Assembly (NCBI GenBank): GCA_009746045.1
Contig: RPFO01000246.1
Coordinates: 1,671,192 to 1,735,191, forward strand
DNA: 64,000 nt
Direction: 5' to 3'
DNA from: Mesostigma viride
Lineage: Eukaryota > Streptophyta > Mesostigmatophyceae > Mesostigmatales > Mesostigmataceae
Part shown: piece by piece, positions 34,501 to 46,700 of the stretch
Position numbering within the stretch: position 1 is the stretch's first letter
Layout: each line of letters begins with the position of its first letter
Position numbers and translations under genes: made by a program
Notes under the pieces: generated by a model
The model's input: only the letters and a program-made list of their open reading frames with translations
What the model was told of the DNA's origin: nothing
Database searches by the model: none

Positions 34501-37500
34501 TCTTGCAAAACACTCGCATGCACCACGACCTGGTGCTTGACGTGTTCCTGCATCCCTCCTGAAGCATAATCCCTCCAATCCACGGGTTCTAACTGCTTGA
34601 TGCGGACACAGGACCGAGAGGCCCTGGAAGAGATACCACAACCACTGCCCTCCCCCCTCCCCGATTCTCGCCATGGGCCTCGATCATCCAGTACTGAAGG
34701 TGGTTGCCAACATGAGGGCACCATGGTTTGCGACAATGCTGAAACATTCCCATCGCCCACGACGCGTCCACATGTGCCAGAATACAGACGCGGACGTAGA
34801 GTACCATCGAAAGCCCTATTTATTGCCGCTCACGCATTATAACCAAAAACTGGCAGGGGGTGGCCACGGATAGAGTACAGCCCTGGGCCTTACAAAACCG
34901 GCACGAGGGGAACATGGATGCAGGAAGCGTGCACATAACGGCGCGTATAGGCTATCGGTGGCACCCGGAAACGACACCAAACAAAATATGCAAAAGGCAC
35001 CGACCCTATGGCATCCCATGGAGACCCCGTCATGCACATAGACTGTCGCCTCGTGACAGCCCTGTGCGCCTTGCACAGGCATGTGATCTTTCCAAGTGGA
35101 ATGGACTTGCGAGGACAACAAGTGAGGGGCCATGTCTGCCCCAGATTGCCCGTAGCAGGCCCTTGCCACACGATGATCAAGGTCACATCCACCGCATGCC
35201 ACACAAGGTGATGATGCGAGGTGGCGGCCCATGCCATTCCATGTCTTGACCACAACTCGACTTTCCTATACCTCCCAAATAACAGGAACATAAAATTCAA
35301 ACACCGACTTGGGCGCCAAAACATGAATGAATAAATATAATGACCACATACGAGCCGTGACTTGAAGATGGCAGGCGGGCGTGCCTCACCAGCTGCAGCG
35401 ACTGCCGGTCAATCAGTTCAAACGCCGAGAGAACCTCGCCCAGGCCCGCACGTGCCGCGTGTAATGCTTGCAGCACGGCGCCATAGGAGGGGCAGGCAAG
35501 AAACGCCACGTTGACGGCGGGGGGGCGGGGGGGGCACAGGATACAGACGCGTGTCACCACCCCCAGCGTGCCTTCTGCGCCTGTTCCGCACAATTGGGGG
35601 AAACAACATGGCCGCATGCCATGACTCCTTGCTTAGTGAGCTAAGTTTCAACTCGGTCCATCGTTATGCAAATTAAGTCAGGTGTTTGTCAGCGCCAGTC
35701 AGTTAAGCGAGTTGGGCAGGCGGGGTCATTCTCTCCATTTCGTGTCGTTAAGAGGTTTAGAGGCAACATTTGGGTAGGCCGATGGCTGGTGACTGGGAGC
35801 AAGTGCGGTTGTGCGTATGGCTGGGGGGACGGGTGGATTAGGAGGGGGAGGCAAAGCTAGGTGTACAACACAGCCCACACACGTTCATGTCAGTGAGCCA
35901 TTCAGCCGTGGTTCCAAGGTAAAACCAGCTAGACAAGGCCGTCAGCATGGTTGTGGAAGTATGTCAGAATATTCTTCCGCCAGGTGCCAAAACATGTCGA
36001 CATAAGTTCCAAAACATGTCGACATCAGTTCCAAAACATGTCGACAAAAGTTCTAAAACATGTCGACAAAAGTTCCAAAACATGTCGACAAAAGTTCCAA
36101 AACATGTCGCTATTCACAAGTGTTCCTACCAGCCCCCCCTCACAACATCGCTGGCTTGTCTGACCAATAAAGTAGCTGGCTGGCTTGTCTCACCTATAAA
36201 TAGCTGCTTCATGTCGTAGCCTGTGTTGTCCTTCCGCAGGGAGCTCAGCATGTCCAGAATTGTGCCGTTTGCCAGCACAACCTCCAGCCCTACAAGCCCA
36301 CGAGCCGTAAGAATTGTGTGACAAGCACGGGTTTAAAAAATCAGCGCCTACCCATGAAGCCAGCAGGAAGTATGTTCCAGGGTGCGGGCAGGGTATTAGG
36401 TACTGGAGACACGAGCTCCCTTTGGATGTGATGCCCAGATGTGCTGGAGGGGCAACGTAGGGCAACGTAGCAACTACGGCTACTCGTTAAGGTGATAACA
36501 GGGAGAGGGACACCCTTACTGTGTCCGGAATTCCAGTCTTCGTCCGGCCTTTTCCAGCGTCTTTTGAACTTTTGAACTGGATAAAAGTTCAGGTTGTGAA
36601 TCTTTACCTCTAATAAAAACCTGGGCGCCCCGTCACCTCACACATCGTCGGACGGGTAGGATAAGATGGGATAAATAAGATAGGGTAGATAAGATAAGAT
36701 AGGATAAATAAGATGGGATGAATAAGATAAGATAGGATTAATAAGATAGGATACATAAGATAAGATAGAATAAATGCCGCGTTGCACCCACCCAACACCG
36801 TCCCGTGCAGGGAGCCGTATCGCAGCAGCCGCACACCGCCCGCGTTGGTGGACACGTTGCCCCCGATCTGGCAGGTGCCCTTGGCACCCAGGTCTAAGGG
36901 CATCATGAACCTGGCGCACGCGGCGCAAGGCAGGCAAGGTATCCCCGCACATCGGGTACAAACGTGCCGGCAGGATGCACAACCACGGGCACGGGGCATG
37001 CAGGTCAGCCATGGAGGAAGGGAACGGTTCAAGCACACAAACACGCAAAAATGCACATGAACACAGATGGTGGTCTTTGCAAGCAAAAGCTGGTCGGTGG
37101 ATCAAAAAAGGCTCCGGGTTCTTGGGTGGGGAGAGGGCCGTAGTATCCCTTCCTGAGTTTGAAGGGGCGCTATCATGGCGCGCTAGCTCAGAACACGTGC
37201 TCTATACAGGGGCGCTATCATGGCGCGCTAGCTCAGAACACGTGCTCTATACAGGGGCGCTAGCATGGCACTAGCTAGCTCAGAACACGTGCTCTATACA
37301 TCGCGAGCACACCACCACCACGTCTAGTGCGGGGTAACATGGCAATGCTAGTGCCATCCTCTGCCACACGCCTGCTGTGACCCGCCCTGCTATCACTGGG
37401 TGGGGGGTCGCCTGCGCGGAGCCTAGAGCTCACCCCTTGGTGGCGGCGAACCGGTCCAGATTCTCAAGAATGGCCCCCGCCCCGCACACGAGCGCCCCGC

Positions 37501-40500
37501 TGTCGACATCCAGCGACTCAACGGCATTCATGTGGGAGAGCGACAGCACGATCTCGTCATGCACCGGCGTGCTGCCGCCCACCAGGCCCGTGTTGCCTCC
37601 CTGGGGCACCACCGCCAGCCTGCCAGGGAGGACAGGGTCACGGCCGCAGCAGGGGATGGTGGGCAGTGGCATGGGGGGTGGTAAAACACACCATTATCAC
37701 GTTATTGCTTAGGCAATTTTTAAGTATTCCTCGCTCGGCAGTGAGGGGTGGAGAGCATGCGGATGGCAGCCGTGCACGGCGCACAGAACTTTACGGCAGC
37801 CCATTGGGCATCGGTTGTGGGCGTTAGGCATGGGTTGTGGGTTAACCCTGGGTATGCCCCTAAAACCCCTCAGGCTCCGGGACAGGCCTTTATTTTCTTT
37901 CAAACCGGCGCCTCTAAGTGTGTTCCAAGCCTATCTGTGGGCTCTGGACCATGGGGCAGCCTTACTGCATCCGCTATGAGTCAGCCATGCTTTGCCCATG
38001 CAGAGAGCCACTCTCTGCTGGGACGCCACCATGAGCTAGCCATTGCTTAGCCATGATCATCTTCCACCCCATGTCCGCAACTTTGCAGGGCTGCTGGAAT
38101 ACATGGTGGTGCAGATGCACCTCAGATGTGCACCCCGAGTAGGTGGCAGTTTACACCCACTACCTGCAGGTTGTCGCCTAGAATGTATCAAAGACCATGT
38201 GCCCCTTCTCAGGGATATGTGTTACATATCCTCACCACGGAGGTATGTTTTTAATTAATTAATTGATTAGGCATCGGGAGCTCTTTACAGTTTACAGTAA
38301 TCCTGCACACCATGCATCGACAGCAAACATGTACGCATCAACCGCCACACCTTGCACTCGCTGATACAATTAGTACCGCATGATGTGCTGCCTCACCAGC
38401 AGCCATCATGGTGATGCGGAGCGTGATTTTAACTGTGGTACAACAGGGGGGACAGGGTGAGGCTGCAAACGTGTGTGCGTGAGGAAGGTTCTACAAGGAA
38501 AGAGCAGGGCGCCATGGTGGAGAGCAGTGGCCAGAAGCGGGGCACAAAACCACCCTTGGGGCGTGCGGCACACAGGAAACTGCATCAAGCAAGGCCAACA
38601 GGATCAGGGTCCAGTGGCACGGAGGAGGGGCTTGTAAACACCCTGGGGTTGGGGTTGGGTGCAAGTTAATACTATCGAGGTATCCCCACGCATCTTGGAT
38701 GAGCCATGCCCCGGCATGCATCCCTCAAGAAGGGAGAGCAGCCACGACCCATAGGCTGCCACAGGGCCGCTTGATGGCAAGTTCCTGTTTGTGACATCGC
38801 CGCAAAAAAGGCATGCCGCACCAATTGTGACCCTTGCGAAAGGTTTGACATTCCTATACGTGAATGAAGAAGCTGCCATCAGCCGGTCTACAACCGGTTA
38901 CAGAGCGCCCCACGAACGTGTTTATGTCACATGGCACGGCCCAATGCCCCGGTGCAAGTTAGAGTGGGTGCTCGTGCGTACCTCCTTTGGTTGCAGTACT
39001 TCAGAACCTCCGCCACCTGTCACGCGCGATTATGAGCATAGGTAAGCGTCAGCATGGTTGAAACATTATCATCACCAAAGCTGCAGCCTGCGTTGCGATT
39101 ACCAGACATAAACGTCGGCATCGTATGGTTGTTTACTATAACAAAGATCCTATGCTTCCTACATCGCTTTCCTGTTGACTGTAACCCAGGTCCTCTTATT
39201 CCTGAATCCTGATCAGTCAGCACAACCGCAGCCAAAATCCAACGCCCAGGAGGCCCTCACTTGGCAATCAAGCCCAGGAGGCTCTCCATGCAGGGAAACA
39301 GCCGTCATAGGCTAGCTTAGCCCTGCTTCACCACGTCCAGTGTTTCTGCTAACGGTCCGAGTCCGGACACTGTGTCCGAATCTCCCGAGGCCGCCGGGCC
39401 ATCTGGACGCAATTGTCCGGAGGCCACGCGGCCGTCCGGACACGTCTGGTAGGTGTCCGGGGGGGCTCGCCACTGACTAGACCGAGTTTTGCAGCCGGCA
39501 GGCAGGAAAGTGGGCCGCTGGCTGCCACCGCGCGGCGTGGCGCCGGGCCCTACGTACGGATTCTAAGCAAGATTCCATGTTGTGCCTCTTGATACCTACG
39601 TTTGTCCCGTAGCGAATTGGTGAATCCTGGGTACCTTCCTTTCTGGGTGTCAGTCCGTAGGCACACTTGTCATGATTTTGTCAGGAGGCACTGGGCAGCC
39701 ATGCGAATGTCATGCCAGCTTTACCCCTTGCACGAAAAAAGGCTGCGAGAAATGGCAGCGACATCGCTAAAGCAAGTCTGATTACGGTGATACTGGGCTC
39801 ATATTGCGCTAGAAAACAGATAGTAAATATTGGGACGTGCATGCTTCTGCAAGCATTTTCAGAAGCTTTTTAGCGACCGGAGGGCAGAGGTGTACCTGAT
39901 AGAACTGGGGACCCCAGGCCGTGCAAGAATTTTACAGGAACTGCGTATCTTTAAGGAAAAGCGAGCAGCTGATTGCATGTTTGCTAACTGGATGATGCTG
40001 ATGGTTAAAGTAACGAAGCTCTCTGCCAGCATGCTAATGCAGAGAAAGAAAAGGAGGCTGTTCGAAGCGATGTTAAAAGCTGTCAACTCCACCCCTGCTG
40101 CCAGTCCGAGAGGTAGTTTAGGATTCCGATGAGGAGGAACGGGGGGGTGCGGCGCTGCGTATTACGAAAACAGCATGGAGCCGCTGTATTCGCAAGGAGG
40201 AATGCTTAGTTGTCTGTGGTAAAAGGGACACGTGCAAAATGTTGGGAGTGAAGTTATAGGAAAGATCCAGGGGCTGTAGGAGTGCGCTGGGCAAGTGGCC
40301 GTCGACGGCTAGGGACAAGGGGCTTCAAAAAGCTTTCACGAATGGATTCGAGGGTTTCAAGGAATGGTATTTTATCGGAGACTGCTCAGCTTTGCTATGA
40401 GTTTGCAGAATCTGTTGCTTTGCTATGCTGTATAACCCCACTTAATTTGTTTCTAAACCATTACTATGTTACGTAATGGATTTACAGTTTGGCCAAGCCG

Positions 40501-41549
40501 ACATCCCACAGTCAGATAGCCCGTTATCTTCCTCATTTTGTCTTGTTGGTGCTTAGTAGGTTTGATGCGAATGGATCCATAATGAATAAACGTGTGTGGT
40601 ACTTTCAGGCTGAGGCTTAAATGCCTAGGGACATCAGCTACCCTTTTTGCCTGGGTTTTCTCACAAGAGGTGCTGCAACCCAATTTTGTAAGAATGCTAC
40701 AGGAAGCATAAAAAACATGATAGAAATCCTATTGCCAATTTTGTTTTGCCCAGAAAAAATTCGCCAGCGTCCGGGGGGGAAGGCCCCCCCCCCCGGCCGC
40801 TTCGCGGCCTCGTCCGGACCGTCCGAATCCTACCCCACCTTAGCAGAAACACTGGTAGAGGTGCACGTCACCTTTACGCCAGCATTCTGTCAAAATGCGG
40901 TATTAGTCATTAAAGCAGGGGGCGAAGGCTTCTCACCGTGAAAAAAAAGCTCCCTGCGAAAGGTCAGAAGATTAACGCAAGCCGACTGTCCGCAGGTGTC
41001 TACTAATCTACGATCACCGAAAAATGACGATGCCAATATCGCCAAGTGAATGGGTAGATATCGTGTCCGCCCACCGCCACTCAACAGCGAGGACCACTGG
41101 CGATATATCCTCGCATCCAAAGCCCCGACGTTTCACTAACCCATGCCACGTGCAATCGAATAGATATCAGCCAGCGTTACCTGCTGCGTTGTTTTCGGCT
41201 TCAGGGCGAGTTTCGAGTAGCCGCGGTACTTCCCCATCCAATCTTCATTAAAAGCAGTTAATTCGTCTTTGTCGACGACAACCCCCGAACAGCCTAGCAA
41301 TCCTTTGAAATAGGACAGGTCGTCGTCCGAGAGCAGTGAAAACATCGCGCTGCGGGCGGTCGCGTGCGACACGCCAGGCACAGAGAAGTCGCGTTTGAAC
41401 ACTTCTGGGATTTGTCTCCATGGATCACGTTTTTGCCTTAAACTGGTCGGCACCGCAGGACTGGGAACACACACCGTTCGGCCGCTCCATTCTGCTAAGA
41501 GGCTATTCCGCAGGCAACGTGCCAAGCATTTCCTTGTATTGGTTCCCAT
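25587..41549 (-). CDS. D2HGDH: D-2-hydroxyglutarate dehydrogenase, mitochondrial FAD enzyme, twelve exons
   Basis: Exons (minus strand): 41549-41181, 39016-38982, 37619-37434, 36910-36792, 36289-36194, 35580-35390, 34102-34005, 33535-33427, 32395-32290, 31742-31657, 26388-26263, 25676-25587. All phases agree and give 536 residues, close to the human enzyme. The basic amino end ([18 protein letters not shown]) looks like a mitochondrial presequence. FAD-binding [12 protein letters not shown] is at about 140-151; [11 protein letters not shown] (446-456) and SAEHGLG (486-492) carry the His and Glu residues that bind the metal in this family; the end [12 protein letters not shown] is typical. The enzyme oxidises D-2-hydroxyglutarate to 2-oxoglutarate and passes electrons to the ETF pathway. 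Eleven introns take up about 14.3 kb. Intron 10 starts with GC (CAG/gcaagc) and holds the octamer satellite. No exon is damaged. Confidence 0.95.
26699..26742. repeat. (GGTT)n/(GGCT)n microsatellite
   Basis: Tetranucleotide array GGTTGGTTGGCTGGCTGGCT within intron 10 of the D2HGDH gene. Confidence 0.85.
27461..31572. repeat. Octanucleotide satellite (CATCCTAT)n, 4.1 kb, in D2HGDH intron 10
   Basis: About 514 units of 8 bp. In order: about 40 CATCCTGT units, four CATCCTAT, two CATCCTGT, about 19 CATCCTGC, then about 448 essentially perfect CATCCTAT units from 27981 to the end. On the gene's sense strand the unit is ATAGGATG. The plus-strand open frames of about 1,400 codons (HPIILSSY repeats) are artefacts of a unit whose length is not a multiple of three. 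Confidence 0.97.
33543..33562. repeat. (TG)n tract next to a D2HGDH splice acceptor
   Basis: On the minus strand (CA)n followed by TATACCAG leads directly into exon 8 at 33535. Confidence 0.8.
34313..34410. repeat. Tandem repeat, about 23-bp unit (ACAGCAGTACATAATACAAT)
   Basis: About four copies within intron 6 of the D2HGDH gene. Confidence 0.8.
35988..36109. repeat. 22-bp minisatellite with GTCGAC core
   Basis: Six copies of a unit containing CATGTCGACAAAAGTTCCAA, in intron 5 of the D2HGDH gene. Each unit has a palindromic GTCGAC. Confidence 0.9.
36650..36778. repeat. GATAA-rich tandem array
   Basis: Irregular repeats of GATAAGATAGGATAAATAA in intron 4 of the D2HGDH gene, ending 13 bp from the donor of exon 4. 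Confidence 0.75.
37164..37299. repeat. 45-bp tandem repeat, three copies
   Basis: Units start GGGGCGCTATCATGGCGCGC and continue TAGCTCAGAACACGTGCTCT; the third is diverged. It lies in intron 3 of the D2HGDH gene. Confidence 0.9.
37860..38272 (+). mobile_element. LINE-derived 3' UTR fragment in D2HGDH intron 2
   Basis: Shares the GCAGAGAGCCACTCTCTGCT hairpin, the GCCCCTTCTCAGGGATATGT block, and a terminal TTTTTAATTAATTAATTGAT tail with the copies at 13640 and 52400. There is no coding part. It is antisense to the host gene. Confidence 0.65.
39338..40854. mobile_element. Non-autonomous hAT-like transposon in D2HGDH intron 1
   Basis: The left end CAGTGTTTCTGCTAA (39338-39352) is matched inverted by TTAGCAGAAACACTG (40840-40854). 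Both subterminal regions are dense in GTCCGGA / TCCGGAC words. The CAGTGTTTCT ends are typical of hAT. The interior has only a 101-codon frame without recognisable transposase features (near 39830-40132). A clear 8-bp target duplication is not visible, so it may be old. It fills most of intron 1. Confidence 0.7.
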
Positions 41550-43735
41550 GTCGTCAGGAATACATTAGAACAGGAAATCTTCTCAGCACGCGGAGCCAGC
41601 GCACATAAAACTTAATACCATTGATCTAGAATTGAAAAAGCGAAGTTAGGCTGTTGACGCTGGATTGTGTTGCAATGTCGTCAAGTCATTAACCTGCCCA
41701 AATTCACGCTGGTGCGCTTATGCTCGTGCGCCACACTGATCACAGCATGGTGGTGAAAAGGCATTATGATGGCGTCATGGGTCCGATGGGCTAATGCTGC
41801 ACGTGCCTGGCTGTGGACGAGGGCGTGGCTCCCTACATGCACGAATCTCGGTGTGTAGATCCTTGACCAGAGTACAGAACAGGGTACCGAAGCGGGTTGT
41901 ATCGTGTTTTTCACAGCGTCGCTTGAGAACCTGACACATGGCATTTCCCATCCTACGCATGCAGTTCAGCCAAGCAGGTGTGGGATGACTGGGATCTGAT
42001 GGGATGTTGGTGTACGACAACTTCCGCAAAGTCGCAGTTTTTGACAGCAATTACACCTCGTGACCGAACCAGGAGCCCTAGGCTGGCGGAAGCTCCCAGT
42101 TCACTATTTTGTGGCAAATACACGAAGAAGATCGTACGGTAACCGGACGTCAGAGGCACGCAATCGGACGACGGCCAAGCGTCCCCCCCGCGGAGGTCAT
42201 GTGATCGCGCTGTTATGTGCACGTGAAGGCCGTGGGACCTGGCTAGCAGGGAGCGTGTTTGCCTTGGCGGGTCGATGCCGCCACTTCCGGGTAAGGAGTC
42301 GGTCGATAATAGCTAGTTTGGAATAGCCAGCAGCATTTCCTACGTCCTAGCGCACCATATCTCGGCTGCCTGCAACTCGTTTCTTTTCTCCATAGACGGT
42401 GGCGGATGCTTCGAGTATTGGGTCGCGCACGTGACGAACGGCTCTCTGCTGCGGCTGCCATGGCTATGTGCCGAGATTGACCTTTTAAAGACGGAAGATG
42501 TAAGGATTTGGTGACGTTGTCTAACAGTCGCTCAACTTGTGGCAGTGTTACCGGATGTTTAGGGAGAGCAAGACGCAGGTGCTCTGTACTTCGTAATCCC
42601 GTTCCATCTAACAACTGCAGTTGTATGCGAAAGCGACAGAGGGGAATCCTGTATCAAGCTCGATTATTATGTGCCATCATATGGCACGCAACGTTTGCTC
42701 TTTTGCGCGAGAGACATTCAGTGAGGGTTGGCTGGTGATGCAATACCGGGCTGTAACGGGCTTTCGTCTCACGATTTGTAGCGTTGGCGATGTGGTCATG
42801 CGTGGCTGCTTTCGGGGACATCAAAGATGCCGGGATTTGACTGACGCTGTCAATTCATCTTTTTGGTACTCCAGCTCACGCCCGTGGTGGCCCAAATTCC
42901 AATCTTTCGGGCCGTCACATTTTGGCCGTGACGACTTGACTTGGGGAACCGCGTTGCCATCGGGATGGAACTCCAAGTGTTTTGAAAGGACAGGCTGCGA
43001 AATTAGTTTTTCGTCACGAATGTTGGGCGAGCTGAAAGCTAGGAATGAGGAGAGTCTTCTCAGCATTCAGGCATGGCACAGTGGCCATGCCATGCCCTGT
43101 GGTCGATGGGAAATTCCTTAGGCACTTGATCCTAATTCTTTTCCCCCATTTGGCTTGAGCATTATGCCCTACCATCTGCGTACGAGCGGGAAACGTGCAT
43201 CCCACGCAGGACGTTGTCATCTGGGTTGTGCCAAAATGCACGGGGATACAAGTTGGAGGAATGTCTTGCCTTTCCTTCAACCTGACAGGGGATTTGACGT
43301 CAGCTCCTGTCTGGCTTCCCTGCTCACTGTGTCGCCCCAAGCTGACATCACCGTGACATTATTCGATTCCTCAAGCCTTGTGGCGCCATTCTGCTGTATG
43401 CCCTTACCACATCTCACGGCCTCCCATGCACCTCTTTTTCTCTCCCATCCCATTTCTCCCGTTCGCCTTTTCCCATTCCTTCCTGTCTCTTTCTTATCCT
43501 CCCTCTCTCATCCTTCTCCTTCTAATTCTTTGCCTTCCCATCCCCCTCCTACCACTTTCTCCCCTCCTTCCTCAACACGCTGACCACTCACAGCCAACAC
43601 GAGCACGAGAGCACACGCACTGGCTTCCATCCCCAACGGGCACGCTGATGCAGTCACCGCGCCCATGACTCGCTGGCTGTGCTGTGAAGATACCTCCCAT
43701 TGCTGCGAGCCCAGCGCCACCGCGCAGGCGCTCTG
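41550..43735. other. Divergent intergenic region between D2HGDH and the bHLH gene
   Basis: About 2.2 kb containing both promoters. Open frames on both strands show no domain I recognise. The last 350 bp are pyrimidine-rich (CTCCTTCCC-type). No TATA box stands out. Confidence 0.45.
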
Positions 43736-46700
43736 ATGGCGGGGCGCGCGACGGCTGCCCCAGTATCGCTAGCCCACACCATGTCCTCCCATGCATATGC
43801 TGCCCCCGCGCCAGGGCAGGCACCCCGCGCCGAGGGGCCCCTCATGCCGGGCCCCTTGGGCGCATCTGCGGCCGGCATGAGCGGCATGCCCACGGGGGGT
43901 GGGGGTGGCGGCGGTGTTAGCAACATGAGCGGCGGCAGCAGCGGCAGCGCGCACAAGCGGGCCGTCAGCGCGGGATTATCCGACAAAGGGAGCCCAAAGG
44001 CAGTCAAGCGGAAGAAGTAAGCGGCAAAAGAAGAGGAATTCAAGAAGAGGACATTAAGGCCCGAGAAAGATTAGTCCCCAAACATTCCATCCTGCTTCGC
44101 TTTGTTGTCCAAATAATGTGCTATTCAGCGCCTGCCGTTTGGCAACATTTGACACTTGCTCCTGGCTACCCGCCACCTGGCACTTTGGCTGCTCCCACAT
44201 CGCTCGGGGGCACTGCTTGCTGGGATGCCGATACGCTTTACGCAGAAGATTGCGGCAGTGGCATGCACCACACAGCCATGGATCTGCATACAGCATGGGC
44301 ACACCGCATGAGCATGCCATCCAGGGTTGGCGGGTGGTTGGAGCTAGCGGCCGCATGAGCACGTGGTGGGGGCCACGCCATGTGGGGCATGGGCGCGTGG
44401 TGGGGGCCACGCCGTGGGGGGCGTGCAGTGACTAGGGAATGCATGCCCCGGTGTCATGACGTGTGTAGGGGTCATGACATGGTGCGTAGGACGTCTCACC
44501 TATATCTCATCATACCCTTTGCACAACACAGGACAGTAACGCGGCCGCGCCGTGGGTGTGCTGCATCGACTGCCTGCACATGCTTTGCATGGGTGCATGG
44601 GTGCATGGGTGAAATATGTGTACAATGGCCCATGTGAGGCCAATTTGCCGCTCATCCCTCTGCCCTGGTGCCCTCCCCTCCCCCACGCCCACTTCCCTGG
44701 ATTCGTGTGCTCATCCCTTGCAGGATGGCGGGGGAGTTGAGCAACGAAGGCCCGCGCGTGCCCCCCACCGGCGTGATGCGCAACCCTGAGGGTGGCTCGG
44801 GCGGGTCGTCCGCGGGCAACAGCAACGTGTGGCGCCGCGTGGGCAGCATTACGTACAGCGACGGGGAGCCTTCTGGCCCCGAGAGCCACAGCCAGGGGGC
44901 GCACCACCACCACCCGTCACAAGCGCACAGCGGCCACAACTGGCATCCGCACCATGGGGGCCACCACGGGCGCCCCCACCACGTGGCCGCGCCCGCGTCG
45001 GCTGTATACCACAACAGCGGGGGGCACCATGTGGGCCACCATGGGGGGGGGGAGGGCCACCTCCATCATGCGGCAGCCCAGCGAGACAACTACCGGCCGC
45101 TGCCGGGGATGCCAGGTGGGGGACACCTGCAGGGCATGCCGCATGCGGATGCGCAGGCGGCACTAGGGGGGGGGGTCCCCGCGGGGGTCCGGTCGCGTCC
45201 TCCCCTGGCCAAGGTGGCCCCATCCCGTCCCACATGGGCCCCTATGGCCACGCGGGTGTGGGGGGCGGCTCCCAACACGAGCGCGTGCGGGGGGGCAGCG
45301 GTGCGGGCGCACCCTCTAGGGACGCGCCCGGCCCCGCCCGCTCGTCGGTTCTTGACACCGACCTCAACCTGGGCGTGGCGGGCGGACCGCGCGTGCCCGC
45401 CGTGCGCATGCTGACCCCCGTCACGTCCCCGCCCAATGCTAGCAGCAACAGCGGCGGGCTCAGCGGCGCCGCCGCTGGCTCGGTGCGGGAAAAGGCCTTC
45501 GGCAAAGGGGAGCCGTCGCCAGGGTCCCCAGGGATGATGCACCCTGGCCACTACGAGGAGGCCCGCAAGGCTCATGGGGGGGCGACCATGAGCGGGGCGG
45601 GGGGCGCCGCGCCCGGGGGTGACGTGGGCCCTGGTGGCGGCAGGGGCGCTGCACCCATGCTCATGCCATCTGGCCCGTCATCGCGTGATGTGGACGTGGG
45701 CATGGCCATGGGGCCCATGCCAGGTGTCCGGATGCCAGAAGGGCTGGTGGTCCCCGCGCGCAAGGTGGCCACGGCAACCAAGAGGGCGGGGGGTGGCGGC
45801 TCGACATCATCAGGGGGCGCCATGTCCCCTGGCGGTGCGGGCGGCGCGGGCGACAGCACGGCGGACGCGCGCATGACCGGGGAGAAGAACCGCATGTCAA
45901 GCCACGTGCTCACGGAGCAGAGGCGGCGCAACCGCATCAACGACAGGTATGGGGCATTGTGTGTTGTGTGGGGCTGAAATGTTGGGGGCTGCTTTATTTT
46001 GCGCAGGGTCGTGTGGACAAAGCCTCCTAGGGCACACCTGTCGTTGCCGCTTATGCCTGGCTTGGAGGTTTGGGACACCCGCTGGATTGGATGTATGTGA
46101 CATGCCCACACAACACAGTTCATTTTACCCATGCGACCTCTGGTGGCATTGTCAGTGTGAAGCAGACGTTATCTGCAGCAGGACGCTGTGCGTGGACATT
46201 GCTTGCAATCAAGCAAGGGGGCGCAGGATGCCTGCTTCAGATCGCTGCTTGCATACGCACATTGGGCGCTGGATGCCTGCTTGCGCTTGCAACCGGTACC
46301 ACCAGCGGTGTACGCGTTGCCAGGCTAGCCTGTATGCTTCCGGTGGTCAGGATGCCCAATTTTTTTATTTTTGCCCCAATGAGCTCTACATGTTTGGGTC
46401 CTTGTCCTCGGCTTAGACCGCGTGGCGGCTGCACCTTGTTTGCCCCTACTCCCCCCTTTTCCCTTCCACCCCACCCCACCTCACCCCACCCACCACCACC
46501 ACCACTACCACCACCACCACCACCACCACCACCACCACCACCACCACCACCACCACCACCACCACCACCACACCACCACCACCACCACCACCACCACCAC
46601 CACCACCACCACCACCACCACCACCACCACAACCACCACCACCACCACCACCACCACCACCACCACCACTGTACACCGACAGGTTTGCCACGCTGCGGTC

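Noticed and set aside
42821..43340. Minus- and plus-strand ORFs of 80 to 166 codons between the divergent genes
   Set aside because: No recognisable domain, no consistent splice sites, and both strands are open; kept only as intergenic sequence.
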